From Methanobacteriota archaeon (GTDB taxonomy: Archaea; Thermoplasmatota; Thermoplasmata; RBG-16-68-12), in contig VBLZ01000069.1 of NCBI GenBank assembly GCA_005878515.1, positions 1-29,146 of the forward strand: a stretch of DNA of 29,146 nt, given 5' to 3'. Under the pieces are notes generated by a model. The model worked only from the letters and a program-made list of their open reading frames with translations, made no database searches and was not told the DNA's origin. A program made the position numbers and the translations under genes. The stretch's first letter is position 1. Every line of letters begins with the position of its first letter. Shown here piece by piece: positions 1 to 7,977 of this stretch.

Positions 1-1581
1 GAGGAGGGCGAGCGTCGCGTCCGTATGGAACGGGAACAGGGTCGGGAACTCTAGGCTGTTCACCCGGATTCCGCGTCCCTCGACGTTCTGGATCGCCTCG
101 TGGGCGGCGCCCCAGGTGGACCCCCAGTGGATCAACGTAAGGTCCGCGTCCTCGGGTCCCCAGAGCTCCGGGGGCGGCGTGTCCTTCCGCAGACCGTCGA
201 GCTTCCGCATCCGCTTCTCGTGCATCCGATTGCGCTCGGTGACGTATTCCGGGATCCCGGCGAGGACGTCGGAGATGAGCTCGCTGTTCTCCATGTGCTC
301 GTCCGTCGCGGCGACGAACTGATATCCTTTCATGCCCGGAATCGCCCGAGGACTCACGCCGCTCTCCGTGAGGCGGTATCGCTTGAAGTCCTTCACCTCC
401 GCGCCGTTCGCCGCGGACATGCCGCGGACGATCGGGACGTTGAAGTCCGGCTTCTCGACCGTGCGGTAGCCTTCGCCCAGGTAGAGATCCGAGATCACGA
501 TGATCGGCGTCTGATAGATTTCCGCGAGGTTGAAGGCCTGCGCGGTGAGGCGGAAGCATTCTTCCGGGTTGCGGGGCGCCAGGATCGCGCGCGGCCAATC
601 TCCCTGGCCCGCACCAAGGGCGAGGTTCAGGTCCCCTTGCTCCGTCTTCGTTGGCAATCCGGTCGACGGACCGCTGCGCTGCACGAGGATCGCGACCAAC
701 GGGGTCTCCGTCATCCCGGCCTGCCCGATCGCCTCGACCATCAGGGAGAATCCGCCGCCCGACGTGGCGGTCATCGAGCGCACCCCCGCGAAGCCCGCGC
801 CGACCGCCATGTTCATCGCGGCGAGCTCGTCCTCGACCTGCTTGACGACGACACCATGCGGAGGGCCATGGGAGGCCATCCAATGGAGGATCGACGATGC
901 CGGCGTCATCGGATACTGCGCGAGGAACTTCACGCCTGCGGCGAGCGCACCAAGACAAATCGCTTCGTTCCCGGTCATCAGATACTTGGGCTCGTTCGGA
1001 TACGCCAGTCCGAAGTTCAGGGAACCGCCCATCTCGCCGACCGCGTCTCCCCCGAGTTTCGCGGCTTGGATGTTCTGCTGTACGATCTCCGGCTTCTTGT
1101 CTCCCCAGATATCCTTGAAGGCGCTCTCGACGTGTCGGAAGTCCAGGTCGAACAGCCGGACGGCCGCGCCGAGGGCAACTGTGTTCCGCATCAGCGCGTT
1201 CGGGGAGAGGCTCTGCGCCTTCTTCCGAAGAGGGATGCCCAGGAGGCGGACCTTCTCCCGAAGTTTGGTCGGATCCGGCTTCGTCCCGTCGGTGTCGTAG
1301 ACGATCGCGCCGCCTTCGCTGACTTGGCCCTGGTGAACGTCCATCGTCTGCTGGTTCAGGCACACGACGACGTCCGGGTCGACGCCGTGAGAAAGGACCG
1401 GATCGAGGCCTCCGCGGATCTGGGTCCAGACATGGCCACCGCGGATCACGCTCTGATACGACGAATAGGTCCAGGTGTGCAGCCCGCTCCGCGCGCTAAT
1501 CTTCGCGAAGCTCTCCGCGGTCGACGAGACGCCGTCTCCAGCGGCGCCGCCAATGCGAAAGACAAGGTCTCTCTTGGCCAT
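1..1581 (-). CDS. korA: 2-oxoacid:ferredoxin oxidoreductase, fused gamma-alpha subunit (KorA type), C-terminus outside window
   Basis: The 527 visible residues start at an ATG (1581) and run off the left edge, so the C-terminus is missing. Residues about 1-180 form the gamma domain, with the glycine-rich start FRIGGAAGDGVSS and the SVIRGGH segment. Residues about 195 onward form the alpha (pyrimidine-binding) domain, with YPMTPASS at 223-230 and GPSTGLPTKTEQGDL near 304-318, both typical of 2-oxoacid:acceptor oxidoreductase alpha subunits. This gamma-alpha fusion is the two-subunit archaeal type, which decarboxylates 2-oxoglutarate or other 2-oxoacids to acyl-CoA and reduces ferredoxin using thiamine diphosphate in a beta partner. 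The beta subunit would be expected just beyond position 1, downstream on this strand. Substrate choice (2-oxoglutarate versus a broad range) cannot be read from the sequence. A strong TATA-like box lies upstream at 1641-1654. Confidence 0.9.
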   Translation of the reverse strand, partial: MAKRDLVFRIGGAAGDGVSSTAESFAKISARSGLHTWTYSSYQSVIRGGHVWTQIRGGLDPVLSHGVDPDVVVCLNQQTMDVHQGQVSEGGAIVYDTDGTKPDPTKLREKVRLLGIPLRKKAQSLSPNALMRNTVALGAAVRLFDLDFRHVESAFKDIWGDKKPEIVQQNIQAAKLGGDAVGEMGGSLNFGLAYPNEPKYLMTGNEAICLGALAAGVKFLAQYPMTPASSILHWMASHGPPHGVVVKQVEDELAAMNMAVGAGFAGVRSMTATSGGGFSLMVEAIGQAGMTETPLVAILVQRSGPSTGLPTKTEQGDLNLALGAGQGDWPRAILAPRNPEECFRLTAQAFNLAEIYQTPIIVISDLYLGEGYRTVEKPDFNVPIVRGMSAANGAEVKDFKRYRLTESGVSPRAIPGMKGYQFVAATDEHMENSELISDVLAGIPEYVTERNRMHEKRMRKLDGLRKDTPPPELWGPEDADLTLIHWGSTWGAAHEAIQNVEGRGIRVNSLEFPTLFPFHTDATLALL

Positions 1582-1640
1582 CCGGAATCCCACCGCGTGG
1601 GCTCAGTCGGTTCTCGGGTTCCCGCCATCAACGCCGTCCG

Positions 1641-1654
1641 AATTTAATATACTC
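1641..1654 (-). promoter_or_regulatory. TATA box for the KorA-type gene
   Basis: Read on the minus strand the element is GAGTATATTAAATT, a near-ideal archaeal BRE/TATA element in otherwise GC-rich DNA. Transcription would start about 25 nt downstream, near 1620, leaving a leader of about 40 nt before the ATG at 1581. Confidence 0.6.
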
Positions 1655-1703
1655 TTGCATCTAATGGAGCCCGGGATCTAACTTCCGAACTCGATGCAGC
1701 CGT

Positions 1704-1928
1704 CTACACCGGGAACATGCCAACGAGGAACAGGGCGGCGAGGACTGCGGCGATGACGATTGCGCCGACGACCAAGCCAGTCCGCCGGCGGGTGTCCCTC
1801 GCTACATGAATCACTCGTTCATGAGCGGAGTTCAGGGGGTTGCGGGGTCGCTCTCCTGCATGCAGGTCCACCATCGTGCCAACGTATGCCGCAACGCCTT
1901 CCCTGGGCACTGCCGGGCTACCGACCAT
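1704..1928 (-). CDS. possible small single-pass membrane protein
   Basis: This is a short reading frame of 74 codons from ATG 1928, or 56 from ATG 1874. Its last 25 residues form one hydrophobic helix (VVGAIVIAAVLAALFLVGMF) preceded by basic residues (ARDTRRRTG), which would give an inside-positive topology. No family is recognised. The frame stays open upstream to 2201, but that part reads like non-coding sequence and overlaps ridA. No good Shine-Dalgarno sequence is seen for either start. The positively charged segment followed by a clean helix is the only argument for a gene, and the start is uncertain. The rest of the 1582-2144 interval holds only the promoter of the left-hand gene. Confidence 0.35.
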   Translation of the reverse strand: MVGSPAVPREGVAAYVGTMVDLHAGERPRNPLNSAHERVIHVARDTRRRTGLVVGAIVIAAVLAALFLVGMFPV

Positions 1929-2144
1929 GATGCTCAAGGAAATGGGACTCGCGCAGCAAAGAATTTTCGGCCCGTTTCGCGCCGAGCGAGGTCTCCAAAA
2001 CGCCGTTGATAGCGAACGAAGAAAAGGCCCGACATTCGAGGTCTTCGCCAAGCCGATCATGTCCTTGCAGGATGGAATCCGAATGAGGGCGAGCGCCTCG
2101 GCACAATCCTTTTGGTCATCGGACCATTCCCGACCCGGAACGAC

Positions 2145-2546
2145 GTGAGAGCCGTCCCCGATCTCCCGAACCACCCGAAGCCCCTCGGGCCGTACTCTCA
2201 TGTCGTCGTCGCGAACGGGTTCGTCTTCATTTCCGCGCAGGCGCCGATCGTCCCTGGGGCAAAGTCCGGCGAATGGGCAGCCGCGGAGATCGCAGGCCAG
2301 ACACGACAGTCGCTGACGAACATCGCCGCAATCCTCGAAGAACTCGGACTCGCAATGAGTTCAATCGTCAAGACGACGGTCTTCCTTGTGGACCCTGCGG
2401 ACTTCCAAGCCATGAACGACGCCTACAAGGAATTCTTCCCGGTGGAGCCGCCGGCCCGGTCGACCGCAAAACTCGGGATCGCGAGTCCGGGTCTGAAGGT
2501 CGCCATCGAGGCCGTCGCGGTGTACGAGCCAAAGCAAGAAGATTGA
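2145..2546 (+). CDS. ridA: RidA/YjgF family enamine/imine deaminase
   Basis: The protein has 133 residues from GTG 2145; a TTG at 2112 in the same frame would add 11 residues that the family does not normally have. The family signature is clear: PKPLGPYSHVVVANGFVF at 11-28, the strand IVKTTVFLVD at 74-83, the catalytic arginine in PPARST (R105), and the conserved C-terminal glutamate in VAIEAVAVY (E122). RidA proteins hydrolyse reactive 2-aminoacrylate and related enamines, products of PLP-dependent dehydratases, to 2-oxoacids in the cytosol as homotrimers. It is transcribed alone and converges on the oppF end with a 44-bp gap. Full family length and intact active-site residues suggest a working enzyme. 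Confidence 0.93.
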   Translation: MRAVPDLPNHPKPLGPYSHVVVANGFVFISAQAPIVPGAKSGEWAAAEIAGQTRQSLTNIAAILEELGLAMSSIVKTTVFLVDPADFQAMNDAYKEFFPVEPPARSTAKLGIASPGLKVAIEAVAVYEPKQED

Positions 2547-2590
2547 GGCACCCGCGAACCGAGCTCCTCTGGATTGGGAGTAGTGCGTCC

Positions 2591-3955
2591 TTAGTTCGTT
2601 GCCGACGTCACTCCCGGGTAGAGATAGCACGCGACGAAATGGTGCGGGACAATTTCGAGGAGTTCGGGCTCTTTTGCCGGGAGGAACTCGAGCAAGATGC
2701 GACCGCCGTCCAATCGCACGTATTGGATCGCACGGAACGCGATTCCTTCCGGCCGTTCCGCACGCGCCTTGACGAGCGCCTCGACGCCGAGGCGGTTCGA
2801 CTCTGTCGCCGGTTCGCGGTACCGGAGAAGGAGGACCTCATCCCCCCGGATCGTCACTTCTTCCAGGGGAGGAAGCTCCGAGGCGTCGGGATTCCGAGAC
2901 GGATCGAACATGTGGGCTGCGGTCGCCGCAATGTCCCTCGGACTCCAGCCACAGTGCGGGAGAACGGCGTTACAACGCGTGTGGAATCGGCAGCCCGCCG
3001 GCGGCGCGATCGGGCTCGGGACGTCTCCGGGAAGGATGATTCGCTCCCGACGCCTCTTCGGATCGGGCACCGGGACGGCGGACAGGAGTGCCTTCGTGTA
3101 CGGGTGGAGCGGGTTCGAGAACAGCTCGGCCGTCCGCTTTCGCTCCAAGATCCGGCCGAGGTACATGACCGCGACCCGGTCCGCCATATGTCGAACCACG
3201 CTGAGGTTGTGCGTAATCAGGAGGTACGTGAGGTTCTGTTTCCGCTGAATGTCCTTGAGCAGGTTCAGGATTTGCGCCTGGACCGACACGTCGAGGGCGC
3301 TCGTCGGCTCGTCGAGGAGCAGGAACTCCGGCTCCGGCGCGAGCGCGCGGGCGATCGCGATCCGCTGACGCTGACCCCCCGAGAACTCGTGGGGGAACCG
3401 GTACAGATGCTCCGGCCGAAGGCCGACCTCCTCGAGGAGACGTGCGCCCTGTTCGTACGCCTCGGGCCGCGTCGCGAGGCCGCTGACCAAGAGCGGCTCG
3501 GCGACGATGTCCTTCACGAGCATGCGGGGATCCAATGAGGTGAAGGGGTCCTGGAAGACGGGCTGCATGAAGCGTCGGAGCGCCTTCATCGATCGGCGGC
3601 GCCGTCGGGTGATCGAGTACTGGCGAATCAGCTCTTTCGTCTGCCCGTCGTCCTGGGTGGCGGCCGGGCCGTTCGCGCGCATGCGTTCGAAGACGTCTTC
3701 CGGGACGTTGAAGAGGACATCGCCCTCCGTGGGTTCGATCAGCCGCAAGAGGAGCCGGCCCAACGTCGTCTTGCCGCACCCACTCTCGCCGACAAGCGCG
3801 ACCGTTTCTCCGCGGCGAATCACGAGATCCACGCCGTCGACCGCGTGGACCGTCGCGATGGCCCGCTGGAGGAGTCCGCCTTTGACCGCGAAATGCTTCT
3901 TGAGGCCTCGGGCCGCCAGGAGGATCTCGTTGCGGTCCTTACTAGGCGGCGGCAC
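2591..3955 (-). CDS. oppF: oligopeptide/dipeptide ABC transporter ATP-binding protein, OppF/DppF type, with insertions
   Basis: It has 454 residues from GTG 3955, chosen because GGAGGAGG lies seven bases upstream and the start overlaps the end of oppD (stop 3942). The nucleotide-binding domain is complete: Walker A GESGCGKTT (57-64), Q-loop VFQDPFTSLDP (133-143), signature FSGGQRQRIAIARAL (191-205), Walker B FLLLDEPTSALD (211-222), switch histidine ITHN (H249), and the C-terminal Opp/Dpp cysteine cluster (C322, C328, C335, C443). Normal members have about 320-340 residues. Here there is an insertion of roughly 40 residues at about 85-128, after Walker A, and another of about 95 residues (340-437) splitting the cysteine cluster. 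The second contains RYREPAT, shared with OppD. It powers peptide uptake together with OppD. An upstream in-frame start at 4033 would overlap oppD and is rejected. Confidence 0.92.
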   Translation of the reverse strand: MPPPSKDRNEILLAARGLKKHFAVKGGLLQRAIATVHAVDGVDLVIRRGETVALVGESGCGKTTLGRLLLRLIEPTEGDVLFNVPEDVFERMRANGPAATQDDGQTKELIRQYSITRRRRRSMKALRRFMQPVFQDPFTSLDPRMLVKDIVAEPLLVSGLATRPEAYEQGARLLEEVGLRPEHLYRFPHEFSGGQRQRIAIARALAPEPEFLLLDEPTSALDVSVQAQILNLLKDIQRKQNLTYLLITHNLSVVRHMADRVAVMYLGRILERKRTAELFSNPLHPYTKALLSAVPVPDPKRRRERIILPGDVPSPIAPPAGCRFHTRCNAVLPHCGWSPRDIAATAAHMFDPSRNPDASELPPLEEVTIRGDEVLLLRYREPATESNRLGVEALVKARAERPEGIAFRAIQYVRLDGGRILLEFLPAKEPELLEIVPHHFVACYLYPGVTSATN

Positions 3956-5744
3956 TCGCGCCCTCCTCCGGGTACAGATGGCAGGCGACTCTCCGATTCG
4001 GACCGTGGGCGAGGAGCTTCGGTTCCTCCACACGACATCGATCGAAAGCGAATTTGCAACGAGGGTGGAAGCGGCATCCGGACGGCGGCGCCAGCAGATC
4101 CGGAACGACCCCGGGTATCGTCGGGAGCGGCGCTCCAGGCTCGAGGCCTTGGCTCTCCGTCGAAACGATCGATTGCAAGAGGCCCTGCGTGTACGGGTGC
4201 AAAGGATTCGCGAACAGATCGGCCACGGGCGCGGCCTCGACGATCTTTCCGGCGTACATCACGGCGACCCGATCGCTGAGCTCCGCAATCACCGCGAGGT
4301 CATGGGTGATGTAGAGGATCGCGGAGTCGATCCGAGTCCGCAGATCTTTCAGGAGCCATAGGATCTGCGCTTGCGTGGTCACATCGAGGGCGGTCGTCGG
4401 CTCGTCTGCAATCATGAGCGCCGGTTCACCCGCGAGCGCCATCGCGATCATCACGCGCTGTTGCATTCCTCCGCTGAGCTCGTGGGGGTACTCATCATAG
4501 ATTTTCGTCGGCTCCGGAATCCGGACGAGTCGAAAGAGCTCGACGACGTGCCTGCGCGCTTCCTCTTCAATCGGCCGAGCAAGGACCGAACGAAGGACAG
4601 GAATCGAGGTGGCGATCCGATAGAGCAACCGTCGGGACCAAAGCTCGGTCTCGGTCCGGAACAGGTCCGTCGCGGGTTCCCGATACCGCAGTTCGATCGC
4701 ATCCTCGGTGATGCCCACGGATTTCACGATTCCGAAAATCGCGCCAAACACGCCGGAGGCCGAATCCCGAAGGTGCGCCTCCACGCGAGCGCGAAGATCC
4801 TCGGATGGAACGAGGAGATCCCCCTTCCTCCGATCGCCCCCAGAACCGACCGCGGCATGGAAGTAGAGGCGGAGGGCGTCCGGCTGCGGCGAGACGGTCG
4901 CAAGCGGAGGCAGGCCTTTTGCTCGCGGATTCTTCTTGGGGTCGAACAAGTCGACGGCCGGTTGGCCCAAGGAGAGCCTCGAGAGTCGCTCCCACTCCCG
5001 GGTGAAGTGGATCTCTTCCATCGCATCGAGGCGTTTCAGGAACCGTAGCCACCAGCCGCCCCCGCGACGGCGGCGGACCGCAAGGCGCCGGACTCGCGCG
5101 ATCCGCTCGTCGATCGGTAACCCCGACGCGTCGATCAGGGCATGGATCTTTTCCGGTCGCAGCCCGGAGCGCACGCAGAACTCGGCGACGAGGCGCTCCC
5201 GCTCCGAGGCTTCTCCGGAGGCTACCGCCTGTCGGAAGAGGCCGAGATCCGCGTCGGTCAGGTCGCGGCGCGAGAGCAATCGGTCGCAAATCTCCTGTCG
5301 GCGCTGGAACATCAGCACCTCGGCGACCTGGTACCCGACCCGGAGGACGGGGTTCAGCGAAGACATCGGCTCCTGGAAGATCATCGACATCCCGTGGCCG
5401 CGGACTCGGTTCATCCGGGCCCGGTGCTGCTTCAGGAGATCGTCGGCCGGGAGGAACTTGGGCGGACCCACCGTCCGCGGCACGACGCGGATGTCTTCGT
5501 CACTCCCGGCGAGGAGGTTGAGACCCCGGAACCAAATCTCACCGCCAGCGATTCGCCCCGGCGGTTGCTGCAACAGGTACATGATCGAAAGGGCCGTGAC
5601 GGTCTTCCCGGAGCCCGATTCTCCGACGAGGCCGAGCACTTCGCCCTTCCGAATCTGCAGATCGACATCGTCCACCGCTCGTAGAAGCCCGCGACTGGTC
5701 AAGAACTCCGTCTTCAGGCCTCGGACGACCAGGATCGGCTCCAC
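3942..5744 (-). CDS. oppD: oligopeptide/dipeptide ABC transporter ATP-binding protein, OppD/DppD type, with ~250-residue insertion
   Basis: The protein has 600 residues from GTG 5744, with AGGAGG just upstream overlapping the oppC stop. The ATPase parts are Walker A GESGSGKT (41-48), Q-loop IFQEPMSSLNP (122-132), signature LSGGMQQRVMIAMAL (423-437), Walker B LMIADEPTTALD (443-454), switch histidine ITHD (H481), and the C-terminal cysteine region FHPRCKFAFDRC ending RVACHLYPE. The usual length is about 330 residues. The excess lies between the Q-loop and the signature (about 148-398), inside the helical subdomain. It holds a charged helical part followed by FDPKKNPRAKGLPP and LRYREPAT, which recur in OppF. 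All catalytic motifs are intact, so this should be a functional heterodimer partner of OppF rather than a decayed gene. The role of the insert is unknown. Confidence 0.92.
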   Translation of the reverse strand: MEPILVVRGLKTEFLTSRGLLRAVDDVDLQIRKGEVLGLVGESGSGKTVTALSIMYLLQQPPGRIAGGEIWFRGLNLLAGSDEDIRVVPRTVGPPKFLPADDLLKQHRARMNRVRGHGMSMIFQEPMSSLNPVLRVGYQVAEVLMFQRRQEICDRLLSRRDLTDADLGLFRQAVASGEASERERLVAEFCVRSGLRPEKIHALIDASGLPIDERIARVRRLAVRRRRGGGWWLRFLKRLDAMEEIHFTREWERLSRLSLGQPAVDLFDPKKNPRAKGLPPLATVSPQPDALRLYFHAAVGSGGDRRKGDLLVPSEDLRARVEAHLRDSASGVFGAIFGIVKSVGITEDAIELRYREPATDLFRTETELWSRRLLYRIATSIPVLRSVLARPIEEEARRHVVELFRLVRIPEPTKIYDEYPHELSGGMQQRVMIAMALAGEPALMIADEPTTALDVTTQAQILWLLKDLRTRIDSAILYITHDLAVIAELSDRVAVMYAGKIVEAAPVADLFANPLHPYTQGLLQSIVSTESQGLEPGAPLPTIPGVVPDLLAPPSGCRFHPRCKFAFDRCRVEEPKLLAHGPNRRVACHLYPEEGASAAA

Positions 5745-5747
5745 GCG

Positions 5748-6689
5748 CTACCTCCTGGCGCGGGGATCGAGGACGTCGCGAAGGCCGTCCCCGAGGAGGT
5801 TGACCGAGACGGTGAAGATGAGCAGCGCAATCCCAGGCATCAAGATCGTCCAAGGATGGCTCTCAAATCCCCAGGTCCATCCGATGTTGATGAGGTTGCC
5901 CAATTCAGGCAGAAAGAGGTTGCCTGCGTTGAATCCGATGAACTCGAGGGCCGCGAAAATCTGAGTTACCACACCAAGGTCCAAAGAAATCTGAACGAAC
6001 ACTGGCGCGAGCGTGTTCGGCAAGACATGCCGGAGCATGATCCGAGCGTCCGACGCACCCGCGGCCCGTGCGGCCTCGACGAACTTCAGCTCCTTCACGG
6101 AAAGCGACTGCGCACGAACAAGTCGAGCGTATGGAGGCCACCACAAGATGAGAAGAATCATATTTATCGTCAGGAAGTCCCGCTTCTGCAGGGCGAATGC
6201 GACGGCGATGGCGAAGACGAGAAACGGGATTGAATAGGTGACATCGGTCCCCCGCATTAGAGCTTCGTCGAAGAGGCCACCACGGAAGCCGGCAACGACC
6301 CCAATCAGACTTCCGACCAGGGCACCGGTGAGAACAACAAAAGTAGAGTAGATTAGGTCGATTCGGACAGCCTTCAGGACCGCATCGGCCAAATCGATTC
6401 CGGGAAAGGTTGTCCCCATCCACCCACCGGCTGCCTTGCCTCCCGGCCACCAAAATGGCGGATCGGGCCCGGTCGCGGAAAAGTTAGCGATCATTACGTC
6501 ATTGTTCGGTACCCAGAACTGATCGTAGATCACGATTCCGAGGTAAATGAGGACGATGATCAGGCCCACAGCAGCTGGCGGGCTTTTCATCAGCAGCCGG
6601 AGAATGAGGGCGTACTCCTTTAGCCTGCGACGCCAGCCCGAGGTGTCGAGCCATGCCTTCGCCCCTCGGTGCACCGTCACTGTGCCCAA
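5748..6689 (-). CDS. oppC: oligopeptide/dipeptide ABC transporter permease, OppC/DppC type
   Basis: The protein has 313 residues. The start is a TTG at 6689 with GAGGG about seven bases upstream, 9 bases after the oppB stop. After a cytosolic N-terminus comes a first helix (AAVGLIIVLIYLGIVIYDQF), a long extracytoplasmic loop, then the BPD_transp_1 core with about five helices. The EAA coupling motif is EAARAAGASDARIMLRHVLP, which docks onto the ATPases. The C-terminus ends in LGDGLRDVLDPRARR, the usual OppC/DppC ending (NLxGDxLRDxLDPR). It forms the membrane channel with OppB. It is translated as part of the oppA-B-C-D-F run, with stop and start of neighbours within a few bases. Confidence 0.95.
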   Translation of the reverse strand: MGTVTVHRGAKAWLDTSGWRRRLKEYALILRLLMKSPPAAVGLIIVLIYLGIVIYDQFWVPNNDVMIANFSATGPDPPFWWPGGKAAGGWMGTTFPGIDLADAVLKAVRIDLIYSTFVVLTGALVGSLIGVVAGFRGGLFDEALMRGTDVTYSIPFLVFAIAVAFALQKRDFLTINMILLILWWPPYARLVRAQSLSVKELKFVEAARAAGASDARIMLRHVLPNTLAPVFVQISLDLGVVTQIFAALEFIGFNAGNLFLPELGNLINIGWTWGFESHPWTILMPGIALLIFTVSVNLLGDGLRDVLDPRARR

Positions 6690-6698
6690 GATTGTCCC

Positions 6699-7787
6699 TC
6701 ACAGGCTGATTCGAGGATCCAAGTACGCGTAGATCACATCCGCTGCCAAGTTGATCAAGACGAGAAAGATAGCAAAGATGAGCGTTGTCCCCATGACGCC
6801 CCCCGCGTCAAATTGGAGGACTGCTTGGGTGGCCCAGTATCCGATGCCCGGCCAAGCAAAAACATCCTCGACGAGCACCACTCCTCCAAGGAGTCCGGCA
6901 AAGAGCAATCCAATGACGGTCGCGGCGGGGAGGAGCGCGTTTCTCCGAATGTGCGTCCGGGTGACCACCCAGTCAGGCAGGCCTTTCGCCCACGCGGTCC
7001 GAACGTAGTCCTGGTTCATCGAATCAACCATGCCAGAACGCACCATGCGCAAGACGACGCCCAGAATCCCAATCGTGAGTGTGGCGGTCGGAAGGACGAG
7101 ATGCTTCAAGGCATCCAGGAACACCGCCCACGATCCGTGGAGTGCCGCGTCCAGCACCAGAAAATGCGTTGGCTGGGAGAACAGCTGGTAGGTCCCGCCG
7201 AGGTTGACGAAGGCCCAGGGCTCGGTCGATGGACTAATCGAACTCGGGCTGTATCCGCCCGTGATCTCCCATCCCGGGACCAGCGAGATCGCCAGGATCT
7301 GGAGGAGGAGGGCGAGCCAGAAGAAGGGGATCGAATACCCAATCAAGGCAAAAATCCGAGTGGCGTGATCGGGCAATTTGTCCTTCCGCAACGCGGAGAC
7401 CGTCCCAGTCGGAATGCCCACGAGCGTGGCGAATACTGTGGCCGTAATCGCGAGTTCCACGGTCTGCGGGAAGAAGATGGAAATGGCTTGGGTGACGGGC
7501 ATTCCGCCCTTGATCGCCGAGGTTGTGAATCCCCAGTCTCCCGTCAGGAGTCCTTGCATGTAGAAGACGTATTGAACCGGAATCGGGTCTCGCAGATGGA
7601 ACTGCTGCACGATCGGCTGCAGGAACGGGTTGTTGATGTCGCACGCCCCAAGCTTTGGCGTGCAATAGACCGCAATCGCGAGGTTCGGCCCGAACGCGTG
7701 GCTCAAGGTGAACGTGATGATGGTCACGCCGAGCAGCGTCGGGATGAGGATGAGCAGCCTGCGCACGATGTACAGGATCAGGCGCAT
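6699..7787 (-). CDS. oppB: oligopeptide/dipeptide ABC transporter permease, OppB/DppB type
   Basis: There are 362 residues from ATG 7787. An in-frame GTG at 7799 would add four residues, but AAGGTGG fits as the Shine-Dalgarno sequence for the ATG. The N-terminus MRLILYIVRRLLILIPTLLG is the typical first helix of this family. A periplasm-side loop follows (PVQYVFYMQGLLTGDWG is the family hallmark), then about five further helices. The EAA loop reads RTAWAKGLPDWVVTRTHIRR and the end is VIYAYLDPRISL, matching the family ending (ADVLYAxLDPRIRL). It is the partner of OppC. A 190-bp gap separates it from oppA; a weak TATA-like AAAAATCC near 7820-7830 might give it an extra promoter, but the gene order argues for read-through from oppA. 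Confidence 0.95.
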   Translation of the reverse strand: MRLILYIVRRLLILIPTLLGVTIITFTLSHAFGPNLAIAVYCTPKLGACDINNPFLQPIVQQFHLRDPIPVQYVFYMQGLLTGDWGFTTSAIKGGMPVTQAISIFFPQTVELAITATVFATLVGIPTGTVSALRKDKLPDHATRIFALIGYSIPFFWLALLLQILAISLVPGWEITGGYSPSSISPSTEPWAFVNLGGTYQLFSQPTHFLVLDAALHGSWAVFLDALKHLVLPTATLTIGILGVVLRMVRSGMVDSMNQDYVRTAWAKGLPDWVVTRTHIRRNALLPAATVIGLLFAGLLGGVVLVEDVFAWPGIGYWATQAVLQFDAGGVMGTTLIFAIFLVLINLAADVIYAYLDPRISL

Positions 7788-7977
7788 TTCCAGTCCCACC
7801 TTGTTAGGGAGCCTGTCCTAAAGGATTTTTCCCGATTCCCGGGCGATTGGGAGGAAGACGCAAGCTCTTGGAAGGGGTCCAGTCTCCACGTCAGGCGTCC
7901 TTGGTCGCGTCTTGACTCCCAATCCAGCGCTTCGGCACGAAGCTGGACGGTCTTTGCCACGGGACGCTCGAGCGAGG

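Noticed and set aside
100..1647. 515-codon open frame on the plus strand
   Set aside because: It is antisense to the KorA-type gene, which has clear family motifs in the minus frame; the plus frame is Arg/His/Leu-rich noise.
2273..3538. 421-codon plus-strand open frame across ridA and oppF
   Set aside because: It crosses two genes with clear motifs in other frames and shows no domain.
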